Position numbers and translations under genes: made by a program | Shown here: piece by piece, positions 54,593-62,425 of the stretch | How positions within the stretch are numbered: position 1 is the first letter of the stretch | Layout of the letters: every line of letters begins with the position of its first letter | Assembly (NCBI RefSeq): GCF_002941025.1 | Contig: NZ_PTJS01000001.1 | Span: 7,392,605-7,456,604, forward strand | Source of the DNA: Streptomyces sp. QL37 | GTDB taxonomy: Bacteria > Actinomycetota > Actinomycetes > Streptomycetales > Streptomycetaceae | Direction: 5' to 3' | Length of the DNA: 64,000 nucleotides | Notes under the pieces: model-generated | Database searches by the model: none | Told to the model about the DNA's origin: nothing | What the model saw: only the letters and a program-made list of their open reading frames with translations

Positions 54593-55399
54593 TCAGTGAC
54601 CCGCCACCGAGCGCCTGGCCACCGGGAAGTCGAAGTAGGTGTCGGGGAAGAGCTCCGGCTTGTACGTGAAGTGCCACCACTCCTCCGCCAGATTCACGAA
54701 GCCCAGGCCGGTCAGCGTCTCCTTCAGGAACTGCCGGTTGGCGCGCTGCGCGCCCTGCACTCGCGGGTCGTCCGTGTGCGACAGCGTGTCGAAGCAGTCG
54801 TAACCCGTCCCCATGTCCACCGAGTTGTCCGGGAAGCGTTCGCCCTTCGGCGCATAGCACGGGGCCAGCTCCTCGCCGGGCTCGTACGGCCTGGTCGGCA
54901 GTGCCGGCAGCTTCACCAGAGTGAGGTCCACCGTGCTGCCCCGGCTGTGACCGGATTTCTCCGCGATGTAACCGTCCTCGAACAGCCGTGTCTTGTCGAC
55001 CATCGGATAGAACTCCGTCTTCATGGCCTGGTCGTCGAGATCCTTCGCCCACCGGACGAAGTGGTCCACGGCATGCTGGGGCCGGTAGCAGTCGTACACC
55101 TTGAGCGAGTAGCCCTGGCGCAGGAGACCGCGCTGAGCTGTGCGCAGCGCGCGGGCGGCCGGCCGGGTCAGGATGCAGACGGGCTGCCGGTAGCCGTCCA
55201 CCGGCTCTCCCATGAAGTTGTGCGCGGTGGTGTAGCGCATCTCCGTGATGATCGTCGGATCGACGGAGCGCAGGTCGACGAACTCCGGCGGAGCCTTGGG
55301 TTCGGGCTTGGCCGCCGCCACCGGGGCAGCGGCGGTGACGGCGAGCAGAGCGGCGCCGGCGACGGCCAGGGCGCGGAGAAGACGAGCAGTTCCTGTCAT
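54593..55399 (-). CDS. secreted D-Ala-D-Ala dipeptidase (VanX-like, M15)
   Basis: A 268-residue M15D peptidase with a signal peptide (LLRALAVAGAALLAV...AAAKPE, cleavage near 30). Zinc ligands and catalytic residues are in GHSRGSTVDLTL and EEWWHFTYK; VYDCYRPQHAVDHF is also family-typical. VanX-type enzymes cleave D-Ala-D-Ala; secreted Streptomyces forms probably recycle cell-wall peptides and need not give vancomycin resistance. No vanH or vanA gene is nearby. ATG 55399 is used, with a weak ribosome site. Confidence 0.9.
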   Translation of the reverse strand: MTGTARLLRALAVAGAALLAVTAAAPVAAAKPEPKAPPEFVDLRSVDPTIITEMRYTTAHNFMGEPVDGYRQPVCILTRPAARALRTAQRGLLRQGYSLKVYDCYRPQHAVDHFVRWAKDLDDQAMKTEFYPMVDKTRLFEDGYIAEKSGHSRGSTVDLTLVKLPALPTRPYEPGEELAPCYAPKGERFPDNSVDMGTGYDCFDTLSHTDDPRVQGAQRANRQFLKETLTGLGFVNLAEEWWHFTYKPELFPDTYFDFPVARRSVAGH

Positions 55400-55459
55400 G
55401 GGCACACCGTCTATCAGCTTCGGAGCCGCAAGAGAAGAGTGATCGGATACAGTCCGCCC

Positions 55460-55965
55460 GTGAAGGACTCCCACTGCGGCAGCTGCGGGGCCCGTACGCC
55501 ACCGACGCCTGGCCCCGCACCTGTTCGGTCTGCGGCCGTACGGCCTACCGCAACCCGCTTCCCGTCGCCGTCGCCCTGCTGCCCGTCACCGGACCGCACG
55601 GCACCGGCCTCGTGGTCATCACCCGCACCATCCCGCCGCACCTGGGCGGTATCGCGCTGCCCGGCGGCTACATCGACCGCACCGAGGACTGGCGCCACGC
55701 CGTCGTGCGCGAACTGCGCGAGGAGACCGGCATCCGCGCCGACGAGACGCACGTGCGCCTCGCCGACGCCCTGAGCTCCCCGGACGGCCACCTGCTGCTC
55801 TTCGGGCTGCTCCCGCCACGCCCCTCCGAGGAACTCCCGCCCTCGGAGCCGACGGACGAGACCTCGGGATACGACGTGCTGCGCACCCCGGACGAACTCG
55901 CCTTCCCCCTGCACACCCAGGCCGTACGCTCCTGGTTCGCCGGTGACTACCGCCAGGGTCACTGA
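55460..55965 (+). pseudogene. Nudix hydrolase with N-terminal zinc ribbon, frameshifted
   Basis: GTG at 55460 opens a Cys-rich N-terminus (VKDSHCGSCGAR). After codon 12 at about 55494 the family sequence continues one frame off: YATDAWPRTCSVCGRTAYRN, then the Nudix core VVITRTIPP and the intact Nudix box GGYIDRTEDWRHAVV followed by RELREETGI. A single missing base explains the shift. Without it the protein would be about 168 residues with two CxxC pairs. No good alternative start exists in the main frame before GTG 55612, which would lose a core strand. It is either a pseudogene or a sequence error. Confidence 0.75.
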
Positions 55966-55974
55966 CCCGGCACG

Positions 55975-56739
55975 ATGACGGCAATGAACGCCGAACCGCA
56001 TCCCGGGCGACGGCCCGGGCCCGAGCAGCCGGCCGCCGACGTCCGAGCGGCCGGCCGGCTCGTCTCCGCGCACTATCCGGAAGCGACCGGCGCGGTGCTG
56101 GGCGGATCCGCCGCACGCGGGCGCTCGACTCCCGGCAGCGACCTCGACATCACGGTCCTGCTCCCTGACGGCGGCGTGAGGCGTCGAGAGTTGCTCCGGC
56201 ACGACGGCCGCCTGGCGGAGGTCTTCCTCAACAGTCGTTCCGACCTGCGAACCGCTTTCGCGGAGAGCCGCACGACGCGCAGGGCGACAGCTCTCTTCCT
56301 CTTCGCCGACTCCGTCGTCCTCCTCGACCCCGACGGCCACGTGGAGACACTCCGGCAGGAGGCGAAAGCCCTGTTGGCGGCAGGCCCGGATCCCCTGACA
56401 GGGGCCGAACGCGACGCCCGGCGAGCTCTGCTCACCGACCTCGTGGACGATCTGACCGACACCGGCCCCCACAGCGACCCCCACGAACAGCTCGCCGTGG
56501 CGGACCGTGTCCTGCGCGAAGCGGCGGACCTGCTCACCGCACACCGCCGAATGTGGAACGGCGCCGGAAAATGGCTGCCCAGGCGCCTGAGAGCGGCCGA
56601 CCCCGACCTCGGCCGACACCTGCTCGACGGACACCTCGTCCTGGCCAGGCAGGCCGACCCGACAGCCCTGACGGCCTCGGCCGTCCGAGTGCTGGACCTG
56701 ACGGGCGGCCCCCTCCGCGAGGGCTACGTCGAGTGCTGA
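55975..56739 (+). CDS. nucleotidyltransferase-fold protein
   Basis: A 254-residue protein with a polymerase-beta-type nucleotidyltransferase core: GGSAARGRSTPGSDLDITVL, which holds the GS motif and the DxD metal pair, then a third-Asp strand region (LAEVFLNS). The C-terminal half is helical, like aminoglycoside or MNT-type transferases. The target could be an antibiotic, a nucleotide or a protein. It starts at ATG 55975, ten bases after the Nudix stop, and is probably co-transcribed with it. Confidence 0.82.
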   Translation: MTAMNAEPHPGRRPGPEQPAADVRAAGRLVSAHYPEATGAVLGGSAARGRSTPGSDLDITVLLPDGGVRRRELLRHDGRLAEVFLNSRSDLRTAFAESRTTRRATALFLFADSVVLLDPDGHVETLRQEAKALLAAGPDPLTGAERDARRALLTDLVDDLTDTGPHSDPHEQLAVADRVLREAADLLTAHRRMWNGAGKWLPRRLRAADPDLGRHLLDGHLVLARQADPTALTASAVRVLDLTGGPLREGYVEC

Positions 56740-56806
56740 CGTCCTCCACGTCGGTTCCGGTGCCGGCCGTTCCAGGACCGCGGCCCCGCACCGAAGAACG
56801 GCAGGA

Positions 56807-59170
56807 TCACGCCGGACCCGGCAGGCCTCGCACGCGGACCGGGTACGGCACCAGTCCCTCCTCGCCGTCCCGCTCGACCACCACGCGGCCGGCCCTGAGG
56901 CGCGACGTGTAGCGCTCCACCTCGGACCGCGCCCACCCGTCGCCCGCGTCCCGCACGACAAGTCCGCCCCCGGTACGCCCGGCCGGCGGAGCCCACACCT
57001 CCAGTTCGAGAGCGCCGTCAGGTCCCCTCACCGGGATCACGGCACCGGCCCTCGCCAGCACCGGAATCCGGGACAGCGGCGCGACGACCACCGCCTGACC
57101 CGGGCCCTCGTACGCCTGCCCGGTCGCCGTGTCGTACCACCGCCCGCGCGGCAGCCGCACCGGCCTGCGGTCCGCGCCCTCCTCCAGCACCGGCGCGACC
57201 AGCAGCGCGTCACCCAGCAGGAAGGCGTCCTCGCAGTCCCGCAACTCCCGGTCCCCCGGGGCGCCCCACCACACCGGCCGCACATACGGCGCACCCGTCA
57301 GCCGGGCAAGCTGCGCCAGCGTCACGAAGTACGGGTGCATCCGCTCCCGCTCATCCAGCGCACGCTTGGCGTGCGCCAGTACCTCCGGCCCGAATTCCCA
57401 CGGCTCCCGGCGCCCCGCGTCGATGGCCGCGTGCGTACGGAACAACGGCATGTACGAGCCCAGTTGGAACCAGCGCAGATACAGCTCCGGCGACGGCGAC
57501 CCGTCGAACCCGCCGACGTCGGGCCCCGAATACGGCACCCCGCAGAGCCCGAGCCCCAGCACCAGGGCCAACGAGGCCCGGAGCCCCGGCCACCCCGTCG
57601 CCACGTCACCGGACCAGGTGCCGCCGTACCGCTGCAGCCCCGCCCAGCCCGAACGGGAGAACAGGAACGGCCGCTCGTCAGGGCGCAGCCGGCACAGCGC
57701 CTCGTACCCGGCCATCGCCATCGCCAGGGCGTACACGTTGTGGGCCTCCCGGTGGTCCCCGCCCCGGCCCTCCAGCGAGTGCCGGGACGAGCGGGGGAGC
57801 GACGGATCCCCGAAGGCCGAGAACGACACCGGTTCGTTCATGTCGTGCCACACCCCGGCGAACCCCTGGCCGAGCCGCTCCTCGTACAGCGTGCCCCACC
57901 ATTCGCGCACCGCAGGATCGGTGAAATCCGGATACACGCACTCGCCCGGCCACACCTCGCCCAGCACAGGAAAGCCCTGCGGGTCCCGGACGAACGCGCC
58001 CTCCGTACCGACCTCCATGCCGCTGTCGAACACCGTGTTGCCCGCCGACGCCCGCACCGCCGGATCGACGATCGAGACGAGCCTGACGCCGTCCTCGCGC
58101 AGCTCCTTCGCCAGCCGGGGGAGGCCGGGGAACCGCTCCCGGTCGACCGTGAAGACCTGATGCGCGTCGTAGTGGTCGATGTCCAGATGCAGCACCGACA
58201 GCGGCAGCCCCCGCTCCCGGTACCCCGCGACGACCCGCCGCACCTCCTGCTCGCTGCCGAACCCCCAGCGGGCGTGCTGCGGACCGAGTGCCCACGAGGG
58301 CGGCAGCGCGGGCGCGCCCGTCAGCGCCGTCCAGCTCCGCAGCACCTTGGCCGGCGTACCCACGACCACCCAGCAGCGGAGCGGACCGCCCTCCATCCGC
58401 ACCTCGCACGCGCCCGGCCGGTCGTGTCCCGATCCCGCGCCCTCCTCGCCCTCACGGAGTGTCACCCGGCCCGCCCAGGAGTTGTCGTGGAACGCCAGGT
58501 GGGTCCCCGCGTCCGAGACCACCACCTGCACCGGCATCGTCAGATACAGCGGATCGTCCCCCGGCCCGAAACGACCGCCCGGATCGGTGTTCCACAGCCG
58601 GTACGTCCCCTCCCTCAGCCTCGGACCGCCGGCCCGGCCGCCCAGCCCGAAGAAGCGGGCGTCGGCGGGGACCTCGGACCGCTGCACCCACCGCGCCGGT
58701 CCCCCCTCCACCGGCTCCCACCAGCGCGGCGGCAGCTCCCGGCGCAGCACCACGCCGCCCGGCGTACGCAACTCGAGCGCACCGTGCCGCGACACGGCGA
58801 CCGTCAGCCGCTCCGACACCACCTGCCAGCCGCCGTTCGTGTCCGGCTCCAGCCGCGCCCGCGTATCGGCCTCCGGCCCGTCTCCCGGCAGGGCGTACGA
58901 GGGCAACGGCCCGGCGCCGTCCCAGGACCAGAACACCGCACCGCCCACCGCCACCCTGATCCGCAGCTGCGAACGGGCGAACCGCACGACTCCGCCGCCC
59001 GGCCCGGGCTCCGCACCGATCAGCAGCCCGGGCACCCGTGCCCGCTCCGCACCGCGCGACGCCAGCGCCCGCGCGTCCGCGCGCCGGCGCCGCCACGCCG
59101 AGCGGACCGTGCGCATCCCCTGTACAGAACCGACCATTTTCACCGAGCGCACCAGGTCACGACCATCCAT
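56807..59170 (-). CDS. GH31 alpha-glucosidase-family glycosidase
   Basis: A 787-residue GH31 enzyme without a signal peptide. The N-terminal beta-sandwich is followed by the catalytic barrel: LSVLHLDIDHYDAHQVFTVD, nucleophile motif GVWHDMNEPVSFS (Asp443), FLFSRSGWAGLQRYGGTWSG with the acid/base region, and PYSGPDVGGFDG. It hydrolyses alpha-glucosides or alpha-xylosides from the non-reducing end. ATG 59170 was preferred to GTG 59179 for its spacing to GGGTGG. It is divergent from acetoacetyl-CoA synthetase, with a PHO-box-like repeat in the shared promoter. Confidence 0.92.
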   Translation of the reverse strand: MDGRDLVRSVKMVGSVQGMRTVRSAWRRRRADARALASRGAERARVPGLLIGAEPGPGGGVVRFARSQLRIRVAVGGAVFWSWDGAGPLPSYALPGDGPEADTRARLEPDTNGGWQVVSERLTVAVSRHGALELRTPGGVVLRRELPPRWWEPVEGGPARWVQRSEVPADARFFGLGGRAGGPRLREGTYRLWNTDPGGRFGPGDDPLYLTMPVQVVVSDAGTHLAFHDNSWAGRVTLREGEEGAGSGHDRPGACEVRMEGGPLRCWVVVGTPAKVLRSWTALTGAPALPPSWALGPQHARWGFGSEQEVRRVVAGYRERGLPLSVLHLDIDHYDAHQVFTVDRERFPGLPRLAKELREDGVRLVSIVDPAVRASAGNTVFDSGMEVGTEGAFVRDPQGFPVLGEVWPGECVYPDFTDPAVREWWGTLYEERLGQGFAGVWHDMNEPVSFSAFGDPSLPRSSRHSLEGRGGDHREAHNVYALAMAMAGYEALCRLRPDERPFLFSRSGWAGLQRYGGTWSGDVATGWPGLRASLALVLGLGLCGVPYSGPDVGGFDGSPSPELYLRWFQLGSYMPLFRTHAAIDAGRREPWEFGPEVLAHAKRALDERERMHPYFVTLAQLARLTGAPYVRPVWWGAPGDRELRDCEDAFLLGDALLVAPVLEEGADRRPVRLPRGRWYDTATGQAYEGPGQAVVVAPLSRIPVLARAGAVIPVRGPDGALELEVWAPPAGRTGGGLVVRDAGDGWARSEVERYTSRLRAGRVVVERDGEEGLVPYPVRVRGLPGPA

Positions 59171-59210
59171 GCGGGCCACCCTGCCATCCGTCCGGACAGA
59201 AGCGTGCTCC

Positions 59211-59232
59211 GTTCAGCTTCCGTTCACCTGTG
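59211..59232. promoter_or_regulatory. PHO-box-like direct repeat
   Basis: GTTCAGCTTCC (59211-59221) is followed directly by GTTCACCTGTG (59222-59232), two 11-base units close to the PhoP direct-repeat consensus of Streptomyces. It lies 41 bases from the GH31 start and 157 bases from the synthetase start. Confidence 0.5.
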
Positions 59233-59389
59233 GCTTCGCCACACAGCCGGACACGCAGTCATGGCAGGGGGACCCTGGTGCGCGAGACGATCACATGGCA
59301 TCGTCCGTGACAGGCGTCCACGCGCACAACCCAGCCGTGTGCGCGACGCACGCACACCCCGCGTACACCCGAAAGGCCAGGGAGCCTCC

Positions 59390-61366
59390 ATGACCTCAGC
59401 AGCCGGCGAAGCCCCCCTCTGGCAGCCCGAGCCCGAGCGCGTCGAGGCGGCGGCCGTGACCCGCTTCCAGCGATGGGCGGCCGGACGCCACGGAGCCCCC
59501 GCCGACGGCGGCTACGCGGCGCTGCACCGTTGGTCGGTCGACGAACTCGACACCTTCTGGGAGGCCGTCGCCGACTGGTTCGACGTACGCTTCTCCACCC
59601 CGTACGACGCCGTCATCGGCGACCGCACCATGCCCGGCGCCCAGTGGTTCCCCGGCGCCACCCTCAACTACGCCGAGCACGCCCTGCGCACGGCCGACGA
59701 CCCGCTCCGCACGGACGCCCCGGCCCTGCTGTACGTCGACGAGACCCACACGCAGGTCTCCATCAGCTGGTCCGAACTCCGGCGCCAGACCGGCTCACTC
59801 GCCGCCGAACTCCGCGCCCTCGGCGTCACCCCCGGCGACCGCGTCAGCGGATACCTCCCCAACATCCCCCAAGCGGTCGTCGCGTTCCTCGCCGCCGCCG
59901 CCGTCGGCGCGGTCTGGACCTCCTGCGCACCCGACTTCGGCGCCCGCAGTGTCCTGGACCGCTTCCAGCAGGTCGAACCCGTAGTCCTGTTCACCGTCGA
60001 CGGCTACCGCTACGGCGGCAAGGAGCACGACCGCACGGCCACCGTCGCCGAGCTCCGCAGCGAACTCCCCACCCTGCGCGCGGTCGTCCACATCCCGCTC
60101 CTCGGCACGGACGCGCCCGAAGGCACCCTCGAATGGTCGGCGCTCACCGCCTCCGACACCGAACCGGTCTTCGAGCAAGTCCCCTTCGAGCACCCGCTGT
60201 GGGTGCTGTACTCCTCCGGCACGACCGGACTCCCGAAGGCAATCGTCCAGTCCCAGGGCGGGATCCTCCTCGAACACTTCAAGCAGATCGGGCTGCACTG
60301 CGACCTCGGCCCCGACGACCGCTTCTTCTGGTACACCTCCACCGGCTGGATGATGTGGAACTTCCTCGTCTCCGGCCTGCTCACCGGCACCACCGTCGTG
60401 CTCTACGACGGCAGCCCCGGCTATCCGGACGTCCAGGCACAGTGGCGTGTCGCCGAACTGACCGGCGCGACCCTCTTCGGCACGTCGGCCGCGTACGTCA
60501 TGGCGTGCCGGAAGGCGGACGTGCACCCGGGCCGCGACCACGACCTCAGCCGCGTCCAGTGCGTCGCCACCACCGGCTCCCCGCTCCCGCCCGACGGCTT
60601 CCGCTGGCTCCACGACGAGGTTGCCGACGACCTGTGGATCGCCTCCGTCAGCGGTGGGACGGACGTCTGCAGCTGCTTCGCGGGCGCGGTCCCCACCCTG
60701 CCGGTCCACGTCGGCGAGCTGCAGGCCCCGTGTCTCGGCACCGATCTCCAGTCCTGGGACCCCTCGGGCAAGCCGCTCACGGGGGAGGTCGGCGAGCTCG
60801 TCGTGACCGCGCCCATGCCCTCCATGCCGGTCCGCTTCTGGAACGACCCCGACGGCCGCCGCTACCACGACAGTTACTTCGACACATACCCCGGTGTCTG
60901 GCGCCACGGAGACTGGATCACCCTCACCGACCGCGGCTCGGTCATCATCCACGGCCGCTCGGACTCCACGCTCAACAGGCAGGGCGTCCGCATGGGGTCA
61001 GCCGACATCTACGAGGCGGTCGAGCGGCTCCCCGAGATCCGCGAGTCCCTCGTCATCGGCCTCGAAGAGCCGGACGGCGGCTACTGGATGCCCCTGTTCG
61101 TCCACCTCGCCGAGGGCGCCACGCTCGACGACGATCTCCGCGACAGCATCAAGCGGACCATCCGCGAGAACCTCTCACCCCGTCATGTACCGGACGAGGT
61201 CATCGAGGTCCCCGGTATCCCGCACACCCTCACCGGCAAGCGCATCGAAGTCCCGGTCAAGCGCCTCCTCCAGGGCACGGCCCTTTCCAAGGCGGTCAAC
61301 CCGGGCTCCGTCGACAACCTCGAACTCCTCCGCTTCTACGAGGAACTCGCCCGCGACCGTCACTGA
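59390..61366 (+). CDS. acetoacetyl-CoA synthetase
   Basis: A 658-residue adenylate-forming enzyme of the acetyl-CoA synthetase superfamily. The N-terminus WQPEPERVEAAAVTRFQRW and GAQWFPGATLNYAEH are typical of acetoacetyl-CoA synthetases. The AMP-binding P-loop is VLYSSGTTGLPKAIVQSQGG, A8-type hinge and catalytic Lys lie in HTLTGKRIEVPVKRLLQG. It activates acetoacetate to acetoacetyl-CoA with ATP, feeding ketone-body and PHB-type metabolism. ATG 59390 follows a GGAG element. Confidence 0.93.
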   Translation: MTSAAGEAPLWQPEPERVEAAAVTRFQRWAAGRHGAPADGGYAALHRWSVDELDTFWEAVADWFDVRFSTPYDAVIGDRTMPGAQWFPGATLNYAEHALRTADDPLRTDAPALLYVDETHTQVSISWSELRRQTGSLAAELRALGVTPGDRVSGYLPNIPQAVVAFLAAAAVGAVWTSCAPDFGARSVLDRFQQVEPVVLFTVDGYRYGGKEHDRTATVAELRSELPTLRAVVHIPLLGTDAPEGTLEWSALTASDTEPVFEQVPFEHPLWVLYSSGTTGLPKAIVQSQGGILLEHFKQIGLHCDLGPDDRFFWYTSTGWMMWNFLVSGLLTGTTVVLYDGSPGYPDVQAQWRVAELTGATLFGTSAAYVMACRKADVHPGRDHDLSRVQCVATTGSPLPPDGFRWLHDEVADDLWIASVSGGTDVCSCFAGAVPTLPVHVGELQAPCLGTDLQSWDPSGKPLTGEVGELVVTAPMPSMPVRFWNDPDGRRYHDSYFDTYPGVWRHGDWITLTDRGSVIIHGRSDSTLNRQGVRMGSADIYEAVERLPEIRESLVIGLEEPDGGYWMPLFVHLAEGATLDDDLRDSIKRTIRENLSPRHVPDEVIEVPGIPHTLTGKRIEVPVKRLLQGTALSKAVNPGSVDNLELLRFYEELARDRH

Positions 61367-61444
61367 ACCAGCAGCCGGGCAGGCCGTTGTCAGTCCCCCT
61401 GATTACGCTGAGTGAGCATCGATCGACAGTGCACAGGGGGACTC

Positions 61445-62359
61445 ATGGCGCACATCAAACAGACCCGACGCAGCCGGCAGCGCGCCGGGACATCCATGCG
61501 ACGCGCACTGCGCCGCGAAGCACCGAGCACCGTCGGCCTCCTGGTCGACCCCCACGACTTCGCGGCCATGCGCCACTACCGGAGCTTCACCTTCGAGGAC
61601 CACGCGGTCTACCTCCAGCAGGTCGAAGGCCTGCTGCGGACGCTCGCCGCGCAGGGAACCCACACCACCGTCGCCCTCTTCGACCCGGAGGACTACGCGG
61701 AGTTCTGCGCCGAGTCCGGCTTGGAGCCCGACGCACGCACAAGCCGGAGCCGCTTCGTCGCAGAGGTCGCCTCGGCCGGTGCAACCGTGGCCTACACCGG
61801 CCAGCCCATCGACACGCTGATCCCGCTGCTCGTCTCACGAGCGGTCCGACGCGCGACATGGGAGTACGCAACGATGCTGCTCGCGGGCCTCGGCGACTGC
61901 GCGGACTGCGGCCAGGACATCGGGCGGGCCGCCTTCGACCGGGCGTCCCACCTGCTGATGCGCCTGCTGGACACGGCGGGTCCCGGCACCCATCACATCG
62001 TCTGCAGCATGCCCATGGAGAAGGAACAGCTCCTCGCCGTTCTCCACACCGCTTGTGACACGGACGGGCCCGCTCGCCTCGCGTCGTCGGAAGGGGCGGA
62101 GTTCGCCACCGTGCTCGCCGTGGGGGTCGCGCTCGGGACCCAGGGCGGCGTCGTCCTGCGCACCACGACCCCCGACGCGCCGGACCGGGTGCACGGCTGG
62201 CGCCTGAACCGTGGCAGTCTCCTCCCGCTCACGGCCGGCGAGGTCTTCAACGCCTACTGCACGGACGCCGACACCGGCGAACCCGTGTCCCCGGAATCCG
62301 GCGTCGAGTACTGCGCGGGCTTCGACCTCGGTGCCGACGAACCGGAGGTCCACCGCTGA
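61445..62359 (+). CDS. conserved hypothetical protein
   Basis: A 304-residue soluble protein I do not recognise. It starts with a basic stretch (HIKQTRRSRQRAGTSMRRAL), then an alpha/beta-like region (STVGLLVDPHDFAAMRHYRS, TTVALFDPEDYAEFC), a CADCGQD turn with two close cysteines, and a second alpha/beta half (TVLAVGVALGTQGGVVLRTT). GGGGG precedes ATG 61445. From memory, a similar gene stands between acetoacetyl-CoA synthetase and ptsI in S. coelicolor. No function is known to me. Confidence 0.78.
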   Translation: MAHIKQTRRSRQRAGTSMRRALRREAPSTVGLLVDPHDFAAMRHYRSFTFEDHAVYLQQVEGLLRTLAAQGTHTTVALFDPEDYAEFCAESGLEPDARTSRSRFVAEVASAGATVAYTGQPIDTLIPLLVSRAVRRATWEYATMLLAGLGDCADCGQDIGRAAFDRASHLLMRLLDTAGPGTHHIVCSMPMEKEQLLAVLHTACDTDGPARLASSEGAEFATVLAVGVALGTQGGVVLRTTTPDAPDRVHGWRLNRGSLLPLTAGEVFNAYCTDADTGEPVSPESGVEYCAGFDLGADEPEVHR

Positions 62360-62366
62360 CAGACAG

Positions 62367-62400
62367 AAGGGGTTCCCGCCGGAACCGACGGGAACCCCTT
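62367..62400. terminator. bidirectional terminator before ptsI
   Basis: AAGGGGTTCCCG (62367-62378) and CGGGAACCCCTT (62389-62400) are perfect complements over a 10-base loop, between two convergent genes. Confidence 0.88.
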
Positions 62401-62425
62401 CACATCCGACCGCGCGCGGCCGGTA

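Noticed and set aside
54593..55399. VanX-like gene as vancomycin resistance
   Set aside because: The protein is secreted, and no vanH, vanA, vanR or vanS gene is near; cell-wall recycling is the simpler reading.
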